A DNA stretch of 64,000 bases from Marisa cornuarietis (Eukaryota > Mollusca > Gastropoda > Architaenioglossa > Ampullariidae). The notes under the pieces are model-generated. The model made no database searches. It saw only the letters and a program-made list of their open reading frames with translations, and had not been told where the DNA came from. How positions within the stretch are numbered: the stretch's first letter is position 1; each line of letters begins with the position of its first letter. Positions 14,201 to 25,700 of the stretch are shown here, one piece after another. The DNA lies in the NCBI GenBank assembly GCA_004794655.1, contig SMMW01000622.1, positions 2,604,001 to 2,668,000 of the forward strand. The letters are read 5' to 3'. Made by a program: the position numbers and the translations under genes.

Positions 14201-14373
14201 GGCCAGATGTCTCCCACCAGTCATTGGCATCATCTTCCTCAGCATCATCATCATTATCGCCATCACCATCATCGTCATCAGATGAGTTTCTTCAGCAAGT
14301 AGGTGAGGACAACATGACCCAGAACTTTGGAGAGATTATCAAAACATCACTTTTTGAAACTGTGTCAGCTTGA
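8202..14373 (+). CDS. CSRNP: Cysteine/serine-rich nuclear protein (CSRNP/Axud1 family)
   Basis: Three coding exons (8202-8325, 9338-9457, 12317-14373) join in frame to 766 residues; vertebrate members have about 540-590. The start is the ATG opening [14 protein letters not shown], which resembles the family N-terminus. Exon 2 carries a basic [12 protein letters not shown] stretch (possible nuclear signal) and the family-typical [12 protein letters not shown] and PSEGGSTLG. Exon 3 begins with GMS, then an acidic [12 protein letters not shown] motif and the cysteine-rich CSRNP core at about residues 177-256 ([48 protein letters not shown]). A long Ser/Thr/His-rich tail follows, ending in a conserved [19 protein letters not shown] C-terminus. 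Family members are nuclear transcription activators, some induced as early-response genes or by Axin/Wnt signalling. Intron 1 looks empty; intron 2 holds an inverted-repeat transposon and a SINE. Which vertebrate paralogue is closest cannot be told, since one invertebrate gene is expected. Confidence 0.95.
9777..10797. mobile_element. Decayed MULE-like transposon with modular inverted repeats
   Basis: An 8-bp duplication TTAGAATT (9777-9784 and 10790-10797) brackets about 1 kb whose ends are inverted repeats. The left arm reads CATTTAATCCCCAGA, AATTTAATCTCCAGA, CACTTAATCCTCAAA; the right arm, read on the other strand, gives the same 15-bp modules. Between the arms, about 10190-10505, broken frames on the plus strand contain pieces such as [33 protein letters not shown] and [11 protein letters not shown]. 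These resemble the C-terminal part of Mutator-like (MULE) transposases. Stops and frame changes show it is inactive. It lies in CSRNP intron 2. The transposase assignment is from memory of the family and is less sure than the repeat structure. Confidence 0.65.
11055..11213 (+). mobile_element. tRNA-derived SINE
   Basis: The head contains an RNA polymerase III A-box-like TGGCTCAGAGGC (11057) and a B-box-like GGTTCAGAC (11110) at tRNA spacing. A core follows (GGGCCAGCTGCTTGGCTATG) and then a tail with TTGGCATAAACGAATTAAA. Fragments sharing the core or tail occur at 5291, about 20085 and about 20868. It is in CSRNP intron 2. Confidence 0.65.
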
Positions 14374-14622
14374 GCTGCATTTTGTTTGGAATGCCTCATT
14401 CAGAACATCAGATGGTGAAATAATTTGTGGATTATTTTGTCAGTGTTAGTATAAACACTTGTTTGTCTTCTTTATCGTGTTATCACCTCATATCGAGAAC
14501 TTAATATAAAGGGGACATTGAACTTATATGTCCCTCTTCTAAGACTGCTTTAAAAGTATGCCCTTACTTACCATGTGTAGTTCATCCATTTTTTAAATGG
14601 TGCATAGCCGTGATAACTATGG

Positions 14623-14631
14623 TTATTTATT
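14623..14631 (+). promoter_or_regulatory. AU-rich element nonamer in the CSRNP 3'UTR
   Basis: TTATTTATT is the UUAUUUAUU nonamer associated with rapid mRNA decay, placed 250 bases after the stop codon. This fits the early-response behaviour known for some CSRNP genes; whether it acts here is inference. Confidence 0.4.
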
Positions 14632-16134
14632 TTCCATAGAAGTCTTTGATGTTTGGTGAAAATGTGTACAGTTTGCATTATCAGTCTTGAGCGCTGTAGA
14701 AACACCATTTCATATGTGTATCTTATTTAACCCCAGAGAGATTTCTCAAGACTCAAGGTCTATTATTTTAAAAGTGAAGGACTGTGTGTGCCATGAAGCA
14801 TTTTGCAAAGGTGGCTAAAAGGCTGTGCATTTAGTAATAATTTCATGCATTCATCCTTGATAAATATGCTTATCATTGTTTGACTCTGTCTTTATAGCAC
14901 TGTACGTACAACATAATAACAGTTACAACTACAGTTGGCAGTTCCCCCCCCCTCCCCCCATGCAATTTCCTTGAAGGGGACCAGATGGCCAGTTAACTAA
15001 TAATTCAGGCTGGTTATAAATATAAATTAAATGAATGGCTACAGGGAGTTTTTTTTTTTTTAAGTAAGTGTATATCAGCCATGCTACTTTAACACTAACA
15101 CAAAAATAGAAGGGAATGTTTGTTTTCAAGTATAGAGGAAAACCAGATGTCTGGTTTTGTTGGAATTTATATATATAGGTACTCATATTTTAAAAGAGAT
15201 AAAACATAAATTACAACACAGTTTATAGTATAATGTTAAAATGCTTAAAACAGGCTCTCTTTGTAGCATTTTTTTGTAAGGTGGGGTGGAGGGATGGTAT
15301 TGTGATATTTATTTTAATAGTAAGACAAGAAATCCTAAAATGTGGTGAAACTGAATACTATTTCGGCCCGAAAAATGGAAAAATCATTTTAGCAAGGTTT
15401 TAGAATCATTTTCATTGTTGCAAGTTATGCCCTGTGGTTTGATAAACAAAGTAGTTGATTATAGTAATTAAATCCACTTATAAGAGGGGCAGGATGTTAA
15501 CAACTTGAAGAAAAGAGCAGTAAGTCACAGTGCTAGCAGCTGAATAAACCTACATTGTGGATAAGAAGTCACCATACCACGTTGTGTTGTAGTGTTGTCC
15601 CATTAAGTGTTTCACATGCTATACACCAGTAAATGTTCCTTTGCAATGGCATATCATCCTTACAAACATCATCTCATTAGGAGGGCTTTGAGACTGCCCT
15701 TCCCAATTTTGTTGCTGGATGCAGTTCAACTGCTCATGTAACAAATGTACTATTAAACATCATGATATGTGCTGTGCTGCATGAACTTAAAAGATGATTT
15801 TATTAGTATTTTGCCTGGACACATGGTGACTTCTCACCCACCCTAAATAGTTAATCATGGGAAAGACAATCAAGTTGTTTAATTTTTGCTTCATATGTAC
15901 TAGAAACTTTGTTTCTGATAACAGTACATTTTAAAAGGATAGGTGCAGTTGGAGTTTAATGTAACATTTATGTTGAACTACAGTCAGGGAGCCATCTCAC
16001 TTGAATGCTACATGTGACCTGGCTATAGTGTGAGACACACCTCTTCCCCATCGGGGACCACCTATATTCATGGGGTGGGGTGATAAGATCAGAAACCTGT
16101 GAATTTGCACAGATCCACGTAAATGTTACAGCTG

Positions 16135-16200
16135 GTGATGATGATGATGTAGATTTATAATGTGCAGGTATCCATTCAAAAAAATGCTCATTGTGCAGCA
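16135..16200 (-). repeat. LINE 3'-end relic with short stem signature
   Basis: A (TGA)n run is followed by TTATAATGTGCAG, then GCTCATTGTGCAG. The layout, a trinucleotide run followed by two copies of a GTGCAG/GCGC-type block, recurs at 23313, 42371, 42802 and 63350, where the first belongs to a recognisable minus-strand LINE. Confidence 0.4.
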
Positions 16201-19200
16201 AAAACAGAAGAGAAGAAAAAAATAATATAACAGCAGATAATATGATAGTATGAAGAATGTGCCATTGAATTAGAACTGAAGGAGTGAAACCTTGATATTC
16301 CTGACATAATATAATAATGAGCCTGTTGATTCTAGAAAAAGTTTTAATATAGCCGATGTCTTAGGTAATAAGTCAAAATGTTGAATTAATGAACTTGAAA
16401 ACTGATTCACTGTTGCATACATATAACCTTCTTATTTGTAACGTGTCACATATTGTGCTGTCACAGCACTTAGAAGACATGTTACTATGGTTGACAACAT
16501 AAAAAGTACACATAGCAGTTGACAGAATGTTACTGCAATCAACATAATACTAGCCTTGCCACTGTCATGGAAAAAAATACTGTAGATGCTACAGGTGAGA
16601 GAAACACTTCTGTAAGGATCATGAAGCTGTTGTGCTTAGAGGTTTTGTAGGAGCCAGTTGAGAACAAGCTTGTGTCTAACCCCTGTGCTATGAAGTGTTT
16701 TCGCTGTCAAAAGTGCTGCCCATTTTTAACAGGGTTTTAAGCTGTGCCATTCTAAGCTGTGGGGAAATAAAACCTGTGATATTTACTAGTCAGACTTGCC
16801 ACTGATGTAAAGTTGACTGTTTAAAGTATTCTCTTATTTGAGGGGAAAATGCCTTTTTAAAACAGTAGACTTGGCATATCTGTTGTAAAGTTTTGCATGA
16901 GTTGACACAGAAAAAGAACTGAGTTTGACTCGTGAATAAGACCTAAATCCTGCACTGTCTATGTGTAGCAGTATACACATTGACATATACTTTCAGTTCA
17001 GTTTTGTTCCGCCATCATCAACTCAGTAGTTTTAGATTTATCCCAGATAAAAATGCTGAAGAAAAATTTGGGATTATTTCATTGTGTACTGTTGGGTAGA
17101 CCTACAGAAATGTGTAATTGTGTGTAGATGTACATCATGAACAATTCCTTCTCCAGTAGAAATAGGTGTGGAGTAATTTTTGTCACTGTTGTTTCGTCAT
17201 GCAGTAGACTTACACTATTGCTGTCAGTGCAGGCATTTTATTGGAGTGTTCTTGTGATAATTATTGCATTTGCACTATTGAAAGAAAGGTCCCTGCCTGT
17301 TCTGAGAGCCATATTTTGCAGTAGAACTTTTAAGTTGATGCATGTGCATGGATTTTCTTAATCAGTACTGAGATGTGGCACAATGTATGAAAATACCAGG
17401 ACAGTACATAATGTCAGCAATTTCATGTTGTAGGTTAATTTATGTTTTTGATTATGTCTGTTTATCACCAGCAATGAAAGGAAAACATTTGTTTTTATTC
17501 CTCCCCACCAACCCCTTCAAGTCACACAGCAAATAGTGTGTGATCAGCACTACGGCTGGGATTGAGTTTAAGGGGAAAATTTCATATAATTAGTGTCTTA
17601 GTCAAGCGTGTCCAGAAGGATATTCTTATCATAGAGTGTGAGTGCATGCATGTATATGTTTATGTGTGCATGTACACACAAGCATGTATATCAATATTAA
17701 ATATTTCATGTAGCATTCATTTATTCCTCAATTCTGAAGTCCTAAAGTTTTGCTGGGGCGAACAAAGTGGAAGATAAGAAAAGAGGTAGATTTTAGATGA
17801 ACTTGTGCTTTACGCTTATTTATACCCAGTCTTGTATATCAAAGTATGAAATTGTAGCTTAAGTGTTTAAAAAAAGAACAAGTCATCATATCCTTATCTG
17901 CCAGTAAATTCTGCCTACTAGTAAACAGTATATTTCTGCTGCAAAGGTGTTTTTAGGAGTTTAGGCTGAAATAGCCAGAATCCTTAAATAAAATTCTGTT
18001 GTTGTTTCATTCCAGCAATTTTTTACATCGCCATATTTAATATGAGAAACTATAGTTTGGGAATATATTATGTATAATTACAAATGAAACTTGTAATTTG
18101 TTAACAGCTGCATTTATAATGAGAAAATTATGCTTCGATATAGCTAAAATTTGAGCAAATTATTTTGAATTAAACATTCAGTAGACCAACTAGGAATAAC
18201 ATGAAAGGAATCTGAGGGAATTAAAGATTTCTATAGCCATGCATAAAATGTTCTGTGGACACTGAGATAAATATGGATGTGAGGGAAAAATTAGAATGAA
18301 AAACTTTTTAGGTGAGTATTTTGTGTTCTAGGAGATGCTGGTGTACTCAGTGAAAAGCACAATTGTGACACAGTGGTGTTCCGGTTACATTTTGGTTGTG
18401 TTTTTAGCTGCTTTGCATGCTCAAGAAGTTGTATGATGGTGTTGCCTGTGAGTGCACCTGAGACACCTGCCAGTGTGTGTGTGGGAGGGGGGAGGAGGGA
18501 GTGTTGCAAGTTGTTCAGCTGTGAACAGTCACTTGCTTTTGTTGAGCAACTTTATATTAGAATTAGTTTTCAGTCATTATTGCAACTGAAGTTGTTCTCT
18601 GTGCAGTTTACTGTGAAGGTGGCTTCCAGTTTGATACAAGAACTTTGTAGGGATTTGTGCTTGCTTTTCCTCTATGTTAAGAGGAAATTATGCATGCTGT
18701 ACCTGTTGACCATTTTAACAGTGGATCGCTTGTCATTATTAGGTTTTAATATTTTGACATTGTGGTTGTATGTAAAATATTGGTAACCTTCTATTCAAAA
18801 ATTTATGACACATTATAACAGCCTAATAAGCTTTGTTCAATGAACCCAGGATTGCTCTTATGGGTATCAGAATCTTCAGCAAGTATAAAAAGAGTGGTAC
18901 TTCCAAAAACTGAAAAGCAGTTATTGTCCAATGTAAGGAAGTTTAGTCACTTAAGTTCCTTATCGTTCATTGTATGTTTTAAATCAGCATTTTGGTAAAA
19001 AGATGGATTTTATATTGTGTAAGAAAGATGAAAATTTTAATCCTTTAACAAATGAAATAAATCTCTAAGCATGATGTTGCAACTCTAGGTCATGCAAAGC
19101 ATAGCACTGCAAGTCATAAACCTGTCTTCAGGAAAACATGTTCTGCCTTTGTATTTCACCTGTTATAAGGCAGTAGGGTGTACTGTAGACCCAGAACTTG

Positions 19201-20084
19201 AACCAAAAGATGTGATCCGCTGGATTCAGAGGTTTTCCTTTTCTCTGACACCCCATTCCCCAACAATCTTTTGTTTCTAATGCAATATAAAATCACTTAA
19301 CTGTCTCTGATTGGAACTTAGATATTTTTTTCTTTTTGATGATGATGTATCCCTAGGCACTGCCACTTGTGAACCAAAGTTAATTTCAAGTTACAAAATC
19401 AATTCTAGTCCATGCCACATTGTATATAGTTGTTTGGAAGTTCTAGATCTGTATTTCTGCAGAATGTTCATGCTTGATTCATTGTATCTCAAGTCATGTG
19501 ATAGATTTGTTTTTATTTGCTTTTGTATCTGTTTATGGCAAATGTTTGCACACTGTATCTGTTTAACTTGCACATTGATTTTATATTTTTCTGGCTGGAT
19601 GAGGAATAAGTTTTTGCCTGTGTATTACAGTACTTGAAAAAAAAAACAGAAGTGGATTCAACCAAATGATGGTCCTTTTTATGATGGTTTTACCTTGATC
19701 CAAACTCTGGAACAAAGATGATCTGAGAACAAGGCAGAACTTACAGGCACTCAGAATGTCTGGTATTCTTTCTCTCTCATTTTTGTTTGCAGTTTTTCTT
19801 TAATAGTTTAATATCTTTAGGTATTTTGATTTTTTTTATGTATATTAGAAAACCAGACAATGATTTTAATGGAGGTTTGAAATTGTGGTGCCCCATGCAC
19901 AGACCTGATGAAAAGGACCAACATTTTACTGTGCATTACAAATGCACATGCACATACACACTCACACAAAACTACTTGATACATTTCACTTTTTACCTTA
20001 AGATAAAATTTCAAAAAATATTTAAATCTTTCCCACCCTAATGTTTTACACTTTACTACAATATCCTGTTTGCCTCAGTTGCTG

Positions 20085-20106
20085 ACATGGCATAAAACAA
20101 TAAATC
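20085..20106 (+). repeat. SINE tail fragment
   Basis: The stretch GACATGGCATAAAACAATAA resembles the 3' tail of the SINE at 11055-11213 (TTGGCATAAACGAATTAAA). Only the tail can be recognised. Confidence 0.3.
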
Positions 20107-20864
20107 AGATTATTGTGCATTAAGAGAATTGCTGAGAATGTTATCATCTTGGTGCTTTTTCACACAATCTTTACCTGAGGGCTACAATAAATGATTTGAA
20201 TCTTGAATATTCTTGACCTACATTTTCAGCAAGTTCTTAAACTTTCATTGCCACTTCTTTCAGTGAATTAATGTGACTAGAAAAACATTTAATGAATTTC
20301 ATCTAGTCATAATATGAAGGAAAGCCAGTGTTTTTCATTCTGTCTTGCAATAGTTTTGTTGACGGCTCATTTGTAGGTTGCATCCATTGATGTTTGGGCT
20401 GAATATTAAACTGGTCTGCTCTATACTGCAAAAATTCTGGATAAAACATAGATATAGCTGTGGATATATAATTATAAGACCATGCTCTGTTTGTCTCAAC
20501 CTTCAGGAAATTGCTCTATTATAGTTTGCCTCACTTGTGGATTGGGGATAATAATACAGTGCTCACATTCAAAGCAGCTAAGTATTAATTCCCTGTATGA
20601 TAACTCTAATGTTAAATGTGTTTTTAATTTGGTTTTTATTATTATTATTATTTTATTTTTTTAGTAAGGTTCAAAGAGTAATTTAAGTAGGTTTTATTTA
20701 TGATACAAGTATTTTGCTTTTGCTGCCAAACAACAACAGCAGTAGCTAATATTGATAAGGCTGTGGTTGTTTAAAGAGTAGCTGTTATTATCACTTTTCT
20801 TATGGCCCACACAATTTTTTTCTGGATTTGATTTGGGGGTAGACTATATCATCATAGCCTAGCC

Positions 20865-20893
20865 ATAGTTGTTGGCTTAGCATAAAACAATAC
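20865..20893 (+). repeat. SINE tail fragment
   Basis: GTTGGCTTAGCATAAAACAATA is a second copy of the tail motif seen at 11190-11213 and 20085-20106. Confidence 0.3.
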
Positions 20894-22406
20894 CTGCTAA
20901 CTTCTAGCAACATTTAGGAAACCATTTCTTTGTCTTTAGTATGTCATTCCTGTTTGAACCTGTTTTTATGTTTGTAAAGGTGGATTCAGGCAGGACTGAA
21001 GAAATATTACAGGGTTTGGATTTCTTTACTGTTTTTAGATTAACATGCTGATGAATTAATGGCTACCTTTTCTACAGCTTGCTTGTTTCATTCCATCAGA
21101 ATGCTCGTCAAGACTTTTTTGGTCTAACTTCTGGCAAAGCTCACAAGTTCATGTTTCACTAGAGTATTTATCAATATTTTCTAGTCTATCAGATTTTGGC
21201 TGAAGGTTGCAACAAAAAAAGGGAGGGACACATTCTTAAAGCTGATTTTGTTATGCCATTCTGCATGGGAACAAAATCTGCATTAAATAACTCCTTCCCC
21301 ACTTTTTTTTTTTAATTCTGCAGTTAAGATTTGATCAATTATAGTACTTGGTTCTTCAAGTAGTTTGTGTATGTCAGTGTATTGTTGTTAAAGAAATTTG
21401 CCCATGTACATGATGTTGTGCAATAAATCAGGCAGTAAGCTGTTCTTTTTGTTATTCCTTAATGAGAAAGGCTGTTTGAATTGAGGAAGAGCATCAATAC
21501 AAGTATTACACTTTACTAGTACATGCAGAACAATGACAAGATTTGTGTGTGTGTGCACGCATGCTTGCTTTACTCAGGAATTGAGTCTTTAACTTATAAA
21601 AATAGTTTTATTGCAAATAATATGCAACAGCAGATTCCTATCTTACTCAGATTCACAAGCACAGCTATGCATGCAAATTTAAACCATGCGACTCTGTAGA
21701 TCTCAGTTCTTGGCAAGATAATGACCACGCAGCTAAAGGGAAAACAGTAAAAGAAGTATTTCCGTGAAGGATAATCATGCTTCATGCTACAAACATGAAA
21801 ACTGCTGGCTCTATCCTCCTGTAGCACAAATGTGGTCATTTTTGTTCAGTCTCAAGACGGTTACTAGGTAGCCTGTATGCTGTTGCTTAATATTTAATAA
21901 TTATTTGTGCAATTTATGCTCAAATATAAGTGGGTTGTGAGTGGTGAGATCACATTGTATAGCTGGTTTCAATACAAAATCACAGCCACTGCAAAAATTA
22001 TGAACCTCTGTTATAACCTGTATTTGATGTGGTTGCAGTAGACCTTAACTTGCTGCATTTACAGAGGACAAGTACCTTGTAAAGTCTCATTATTACTAAA
22101 TAATCACAAGTACTTCAAACAAATGAATGTATTATAGGACACCTCTGTAGTAATCAATAGAATAGTAATAATTGTCCATTAGTGAACACAGCAGAAAAAA
22201 TGTCATGCACTTTTATACAAAACTAACAGCATACTGAAGCCAAAGGACTTTCTTAGTAAATATATGGATCGTTGACAAGATATTTCAGAAATATTGGAAC
22301 CTAGATTTCCTAAGGTCTCATTCCACAAAAAAGTTGAAAGGGAAGAAAGTGAATCAGACTGTCTTTTATCTGATGAAACAAATTTTCATAATAACACAAG
22401 ATGACT

Positions 22407-22412
22407 TTTATT
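22407..22412 (-). terminator. Candidate poly(A) signal of LETMD1
   Basis: AATAAA on the minus strand (TTTATT on plus) lies about 315 bases past the LETMD1 stop codon. No closer canonical signal was seen. Confidence 0.4.
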
Positions 22413-22725
22413 ATCAGAATGAAGATCTATGTCGCCACCAGTGATGCCGGCCCCCAAACAGCTCCCGGTTGCTTGGCTGGCAGAACCCAAACATTACTGG
22501 GAGGTGGAGTAGAAGAGATATGCTATTCTCTGCAACAACAAATGGATCAAATCATTGCCTAAAAGCGATTACTGATGAAGAGGAAAAACTTTTAAAATGT
22601 AACATACCCTGTCCAACAACTTTAAGAAAATGTCAATAAATGTTGGGAAAAGTTCCATACTATACATACAGTAGATGAAAATTCACTTAGAAATATGAAA
22701 ATTCAATATGGAAAGAACTTCGAGT

Positions 22726-25700
22726 TCAAGTATGTTCTGTGGCAACCATCAGTCTTGAGTGGATGTTTGCTATATCAGTTTTTTTGTGCAACTTATTTGT
22801 ACCATCTAACATCTTGCTAACGGTGGTCCAGTGCTGTAGATAGATAACTTGCTCATCTCGTTGCAGTCCAAAAGGGTTTAGCCCTCGCCAGTAGCAGGCC
22901 TAAAGGAAAAGAATTCATTACTTGACTGTAGTCTCACCAGTCAAATGATAAGAATATATTTAAAGATACATTCTTTTACATTTCAGTGTGTAAGACAAGC
23001 AATGCTTCTGAATAATAACTTGATCAATGTTCTACTGTAATAATACGTTCTGCAAGTTCAAACATTGAGCATTGCTCCTTCACAGTTACTTCTGATTCAC
23101 AAATCGTCTCTAACACCACATATTCAACCTTGTAACATTTTAAATATACAAAAGGTTTTGTCAAGGCTCAATTGTAATAATTTTCTCTTGATTGGTTCTT
23201 GATCTGCAGGGACATATTTACCTTTTTTTATAAACTATACTCTTCACTGATTAACATTGGCTCAAGGTCCTTCACTATCACTACTGATGACTTATTTGTC
23301 TTTTTTGACAAAATAATAATAATAATGTGAACTTATAATGTGCAGCATCACGACCAAGATAGATCACACTCTGCACAGACCAATAATGATAATCATTATC
23401 AGATAAGTGGACGGTAGAACATACAGGCACTCTGAAAAACATAAAGATGAGGTACAAGAGTAGAACGTAAAGCAATGGATGAAGGTATGAAGGGATATAG
23501 GTAAACAGTGTGAGGTGGTCATTACATGATGGTTAGCATGACAGACAGTATTGTAAAGGAGTTAATAATAGTAACTCAGGGATAGTACTTTGTGAAAAGA
23601 TATGTTTTCAGAGAGCATTTGAATGTAACCTTGAAGTTGGAGTGATGAATGTGATGTGGAAGAGAGTTCCACTGCTTAGCAGCACAGAGGGAGAACATCT
23701 ATTGTCCATATATGATTGTCTTTGTGGGAGGGAGGGATAGAATGCAGGAGTCTAATGAAGAGTGAAGGTTTGGGGCAGGGGTGTGTGGACTGACAAGATT
23801 TCAGTAAAGTAGTGGGGGGGGGGGAGGAGCCTTCAAAAAATCATAGCACAGAGTTGAGAGCTTGTAGTCTATTCTAGCTTTAATTGATAGCCAGTGAAGA
23901 GAGTGAAGAAGTGGTGTAACATGTTCAGATTTGCGAGGCTGGAAAACAAGAGGAACAGCTGAGTTCTGGACTTTCTGAAGCTTATCAATGAGGTACTGTG
24001 GACAGCCAGCAAGAAAAGAGTTGCAGTAGTCTAGTTAGACAGAATGTATGAGCAGGTGAGAATTTTCGTGGTTGTGATGGACAGAATATGGCTCATAGTA
24101 TGCAGAAAGACAGATGTAAGAAACATGCTTATCAAGAGACATGTCAGCAGACATTATGTAACTTCAGTTACGTGTTGAAGTAACAAAGGAACATTGGCAT
24201 CACCTGCCCGAACAGAGACAGGCAGTGAAGGGTGAACTCTAGCTCTCCTCTTTGAAAAAATTAAAAGCTTCTGTTTTTTCGTCATTTGGTTTTAACTTGT
24301 TGTGGGTCATCCATAGTCCAATATCAGAAATACAATCTTGGATGCTCTGGACAGCAGTATGTGCCTGACAAGGAGAACAGCTAGTATACAGCTAAATGTC
24401 ATCAGCAAAGGATTAATCAGATATAGCGTGAGATTGAATTAGAGTAGTAAGTGGCTTCGTGTAGGTGATAAAGATGATAGGACCAAGTACAGAACCTTGG
24501 GGGTCTCCTAAGCAAATAGAGACTGGGGGAGACACGCAGCCATCCACTATAACTGACTGAGTCCTATATGAAAGGTATGACTGAAACTAGTTGAGTAGGG
24601 AACCTAAGATGCCATAGCAAGTACTGAGTCTATGAATGAGAGTAGTGTGATCTATAGTATCAAAGGCAGCAGACAGGTCTAACATGGTGAGAAATGAGAT
24701 GTCACCTCTATCCAGAGCAGACAAAGTGCCGTTTATCAACTTAGGCAGGGCAGTCTCAGTGCTATGAAAAGGGCGATAAGCAGACTTTAGATATTTGTCT
24801 TTCTTTGACAAACCCCCTCCCCCCCAGATTTTTTAGACTTATGCTTCTTTAAGTCAAATTTACATTTTCTTTTGTTACATGAAGTTTGTGGATAATGAAG
24901 ACCTTACGTCTGCAAGGGCATTTATAGGGTCTGTTGGTCATACCTGTTCAAGCTCAAAGTCACTAAGGTTGTTGATGCCTTCACGAAGCATTGCCAGATC
25001 TGTGTAATGAAGTAACAGCGTGTCTGCCTTCAATCGTGAACGCCTCAGAGGCATATCCATGCACTTTGCCAGGTGTCGCTGTTCCGAAACAAGATTAAAT
25101 TATAAAAGAGATTTTTTTAAAATTAGCCTCAACTACATGTCTATGCAAATATAAGCATGTACATGAATATATCCTAACAAAAGACATTTTAGTTTTAGAA
25201 ACATAAATATTAAGAAAAAATTCACCACAGCCATAGCCAACCTGCACACCTACAAATGTGCATCTATGAAAAGAAATGATACATCAAAAGAATCTATATC
25301 TGACCTTACCACATAAGCAATGGAGATACGATCAAGATTATATGGGTAGGACTCAAACAAAGGTTTCACTCCAAGAACCTCTGTCATGCTAGGATTCACT
25401 GTAAGTTGAACCTGTGCAAGAAACTAATTCATTAACCAACAACAATGTTCCTCTTGCAATATCTAATGCAGTAAACCAAACTTGTAATAAAAATTTGTCA
25501 CATTTAGTTTTCTTTATTCTTACAGTAACTACAAATATGACAAGCACCAAGATAAACAAAAATGAAGACATGAAGATGCAATGACTCATAATGAACACAC
25601 ATTGTGATTAATGTTTACTATTAAGGTTTACCCTATCAATACTGTTGTATCATACTGCTGCAAAGGCAAGTCAGAACCTTGCATAAATATACACACATGT

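Larger units (their letters stand above)
14374..16790 (+). other. Probable CSRNP 3' untranslated region
   Basis: AT-rich sequence follows the CSRNP stop with no further coding potential. Candidate poly(A) signals AATAAA lie at 15543-15548, 16766-16771 and 17987-17992; none can be chosen without RNA evidence. A LINE 3'-end-like relic (about 16132-16200, TGATGATGATGATG then TTATAATGTGCAG) lies inside it. Confidence 0.4.
16790..22406. other. Intergenic DNA between CSRNP and LETMD1
   Basis: No gene is recognised. ORFs such as 18373-18786 and 19311-19637 are low-complexity AT-rich chance frames without domains. Two SINE-tail fragments (about 20085 and 20868) are present. Some of the left part may still be CSRNP 3'UTR. 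Confidence 0.45.

Noticed and set aside
18373..18786. 137-codon ORF downstream of CSRNP
   Set aside because: Composition is AT-rich and hydrophobic without domain, splice context or similarity; judged a chance frame.
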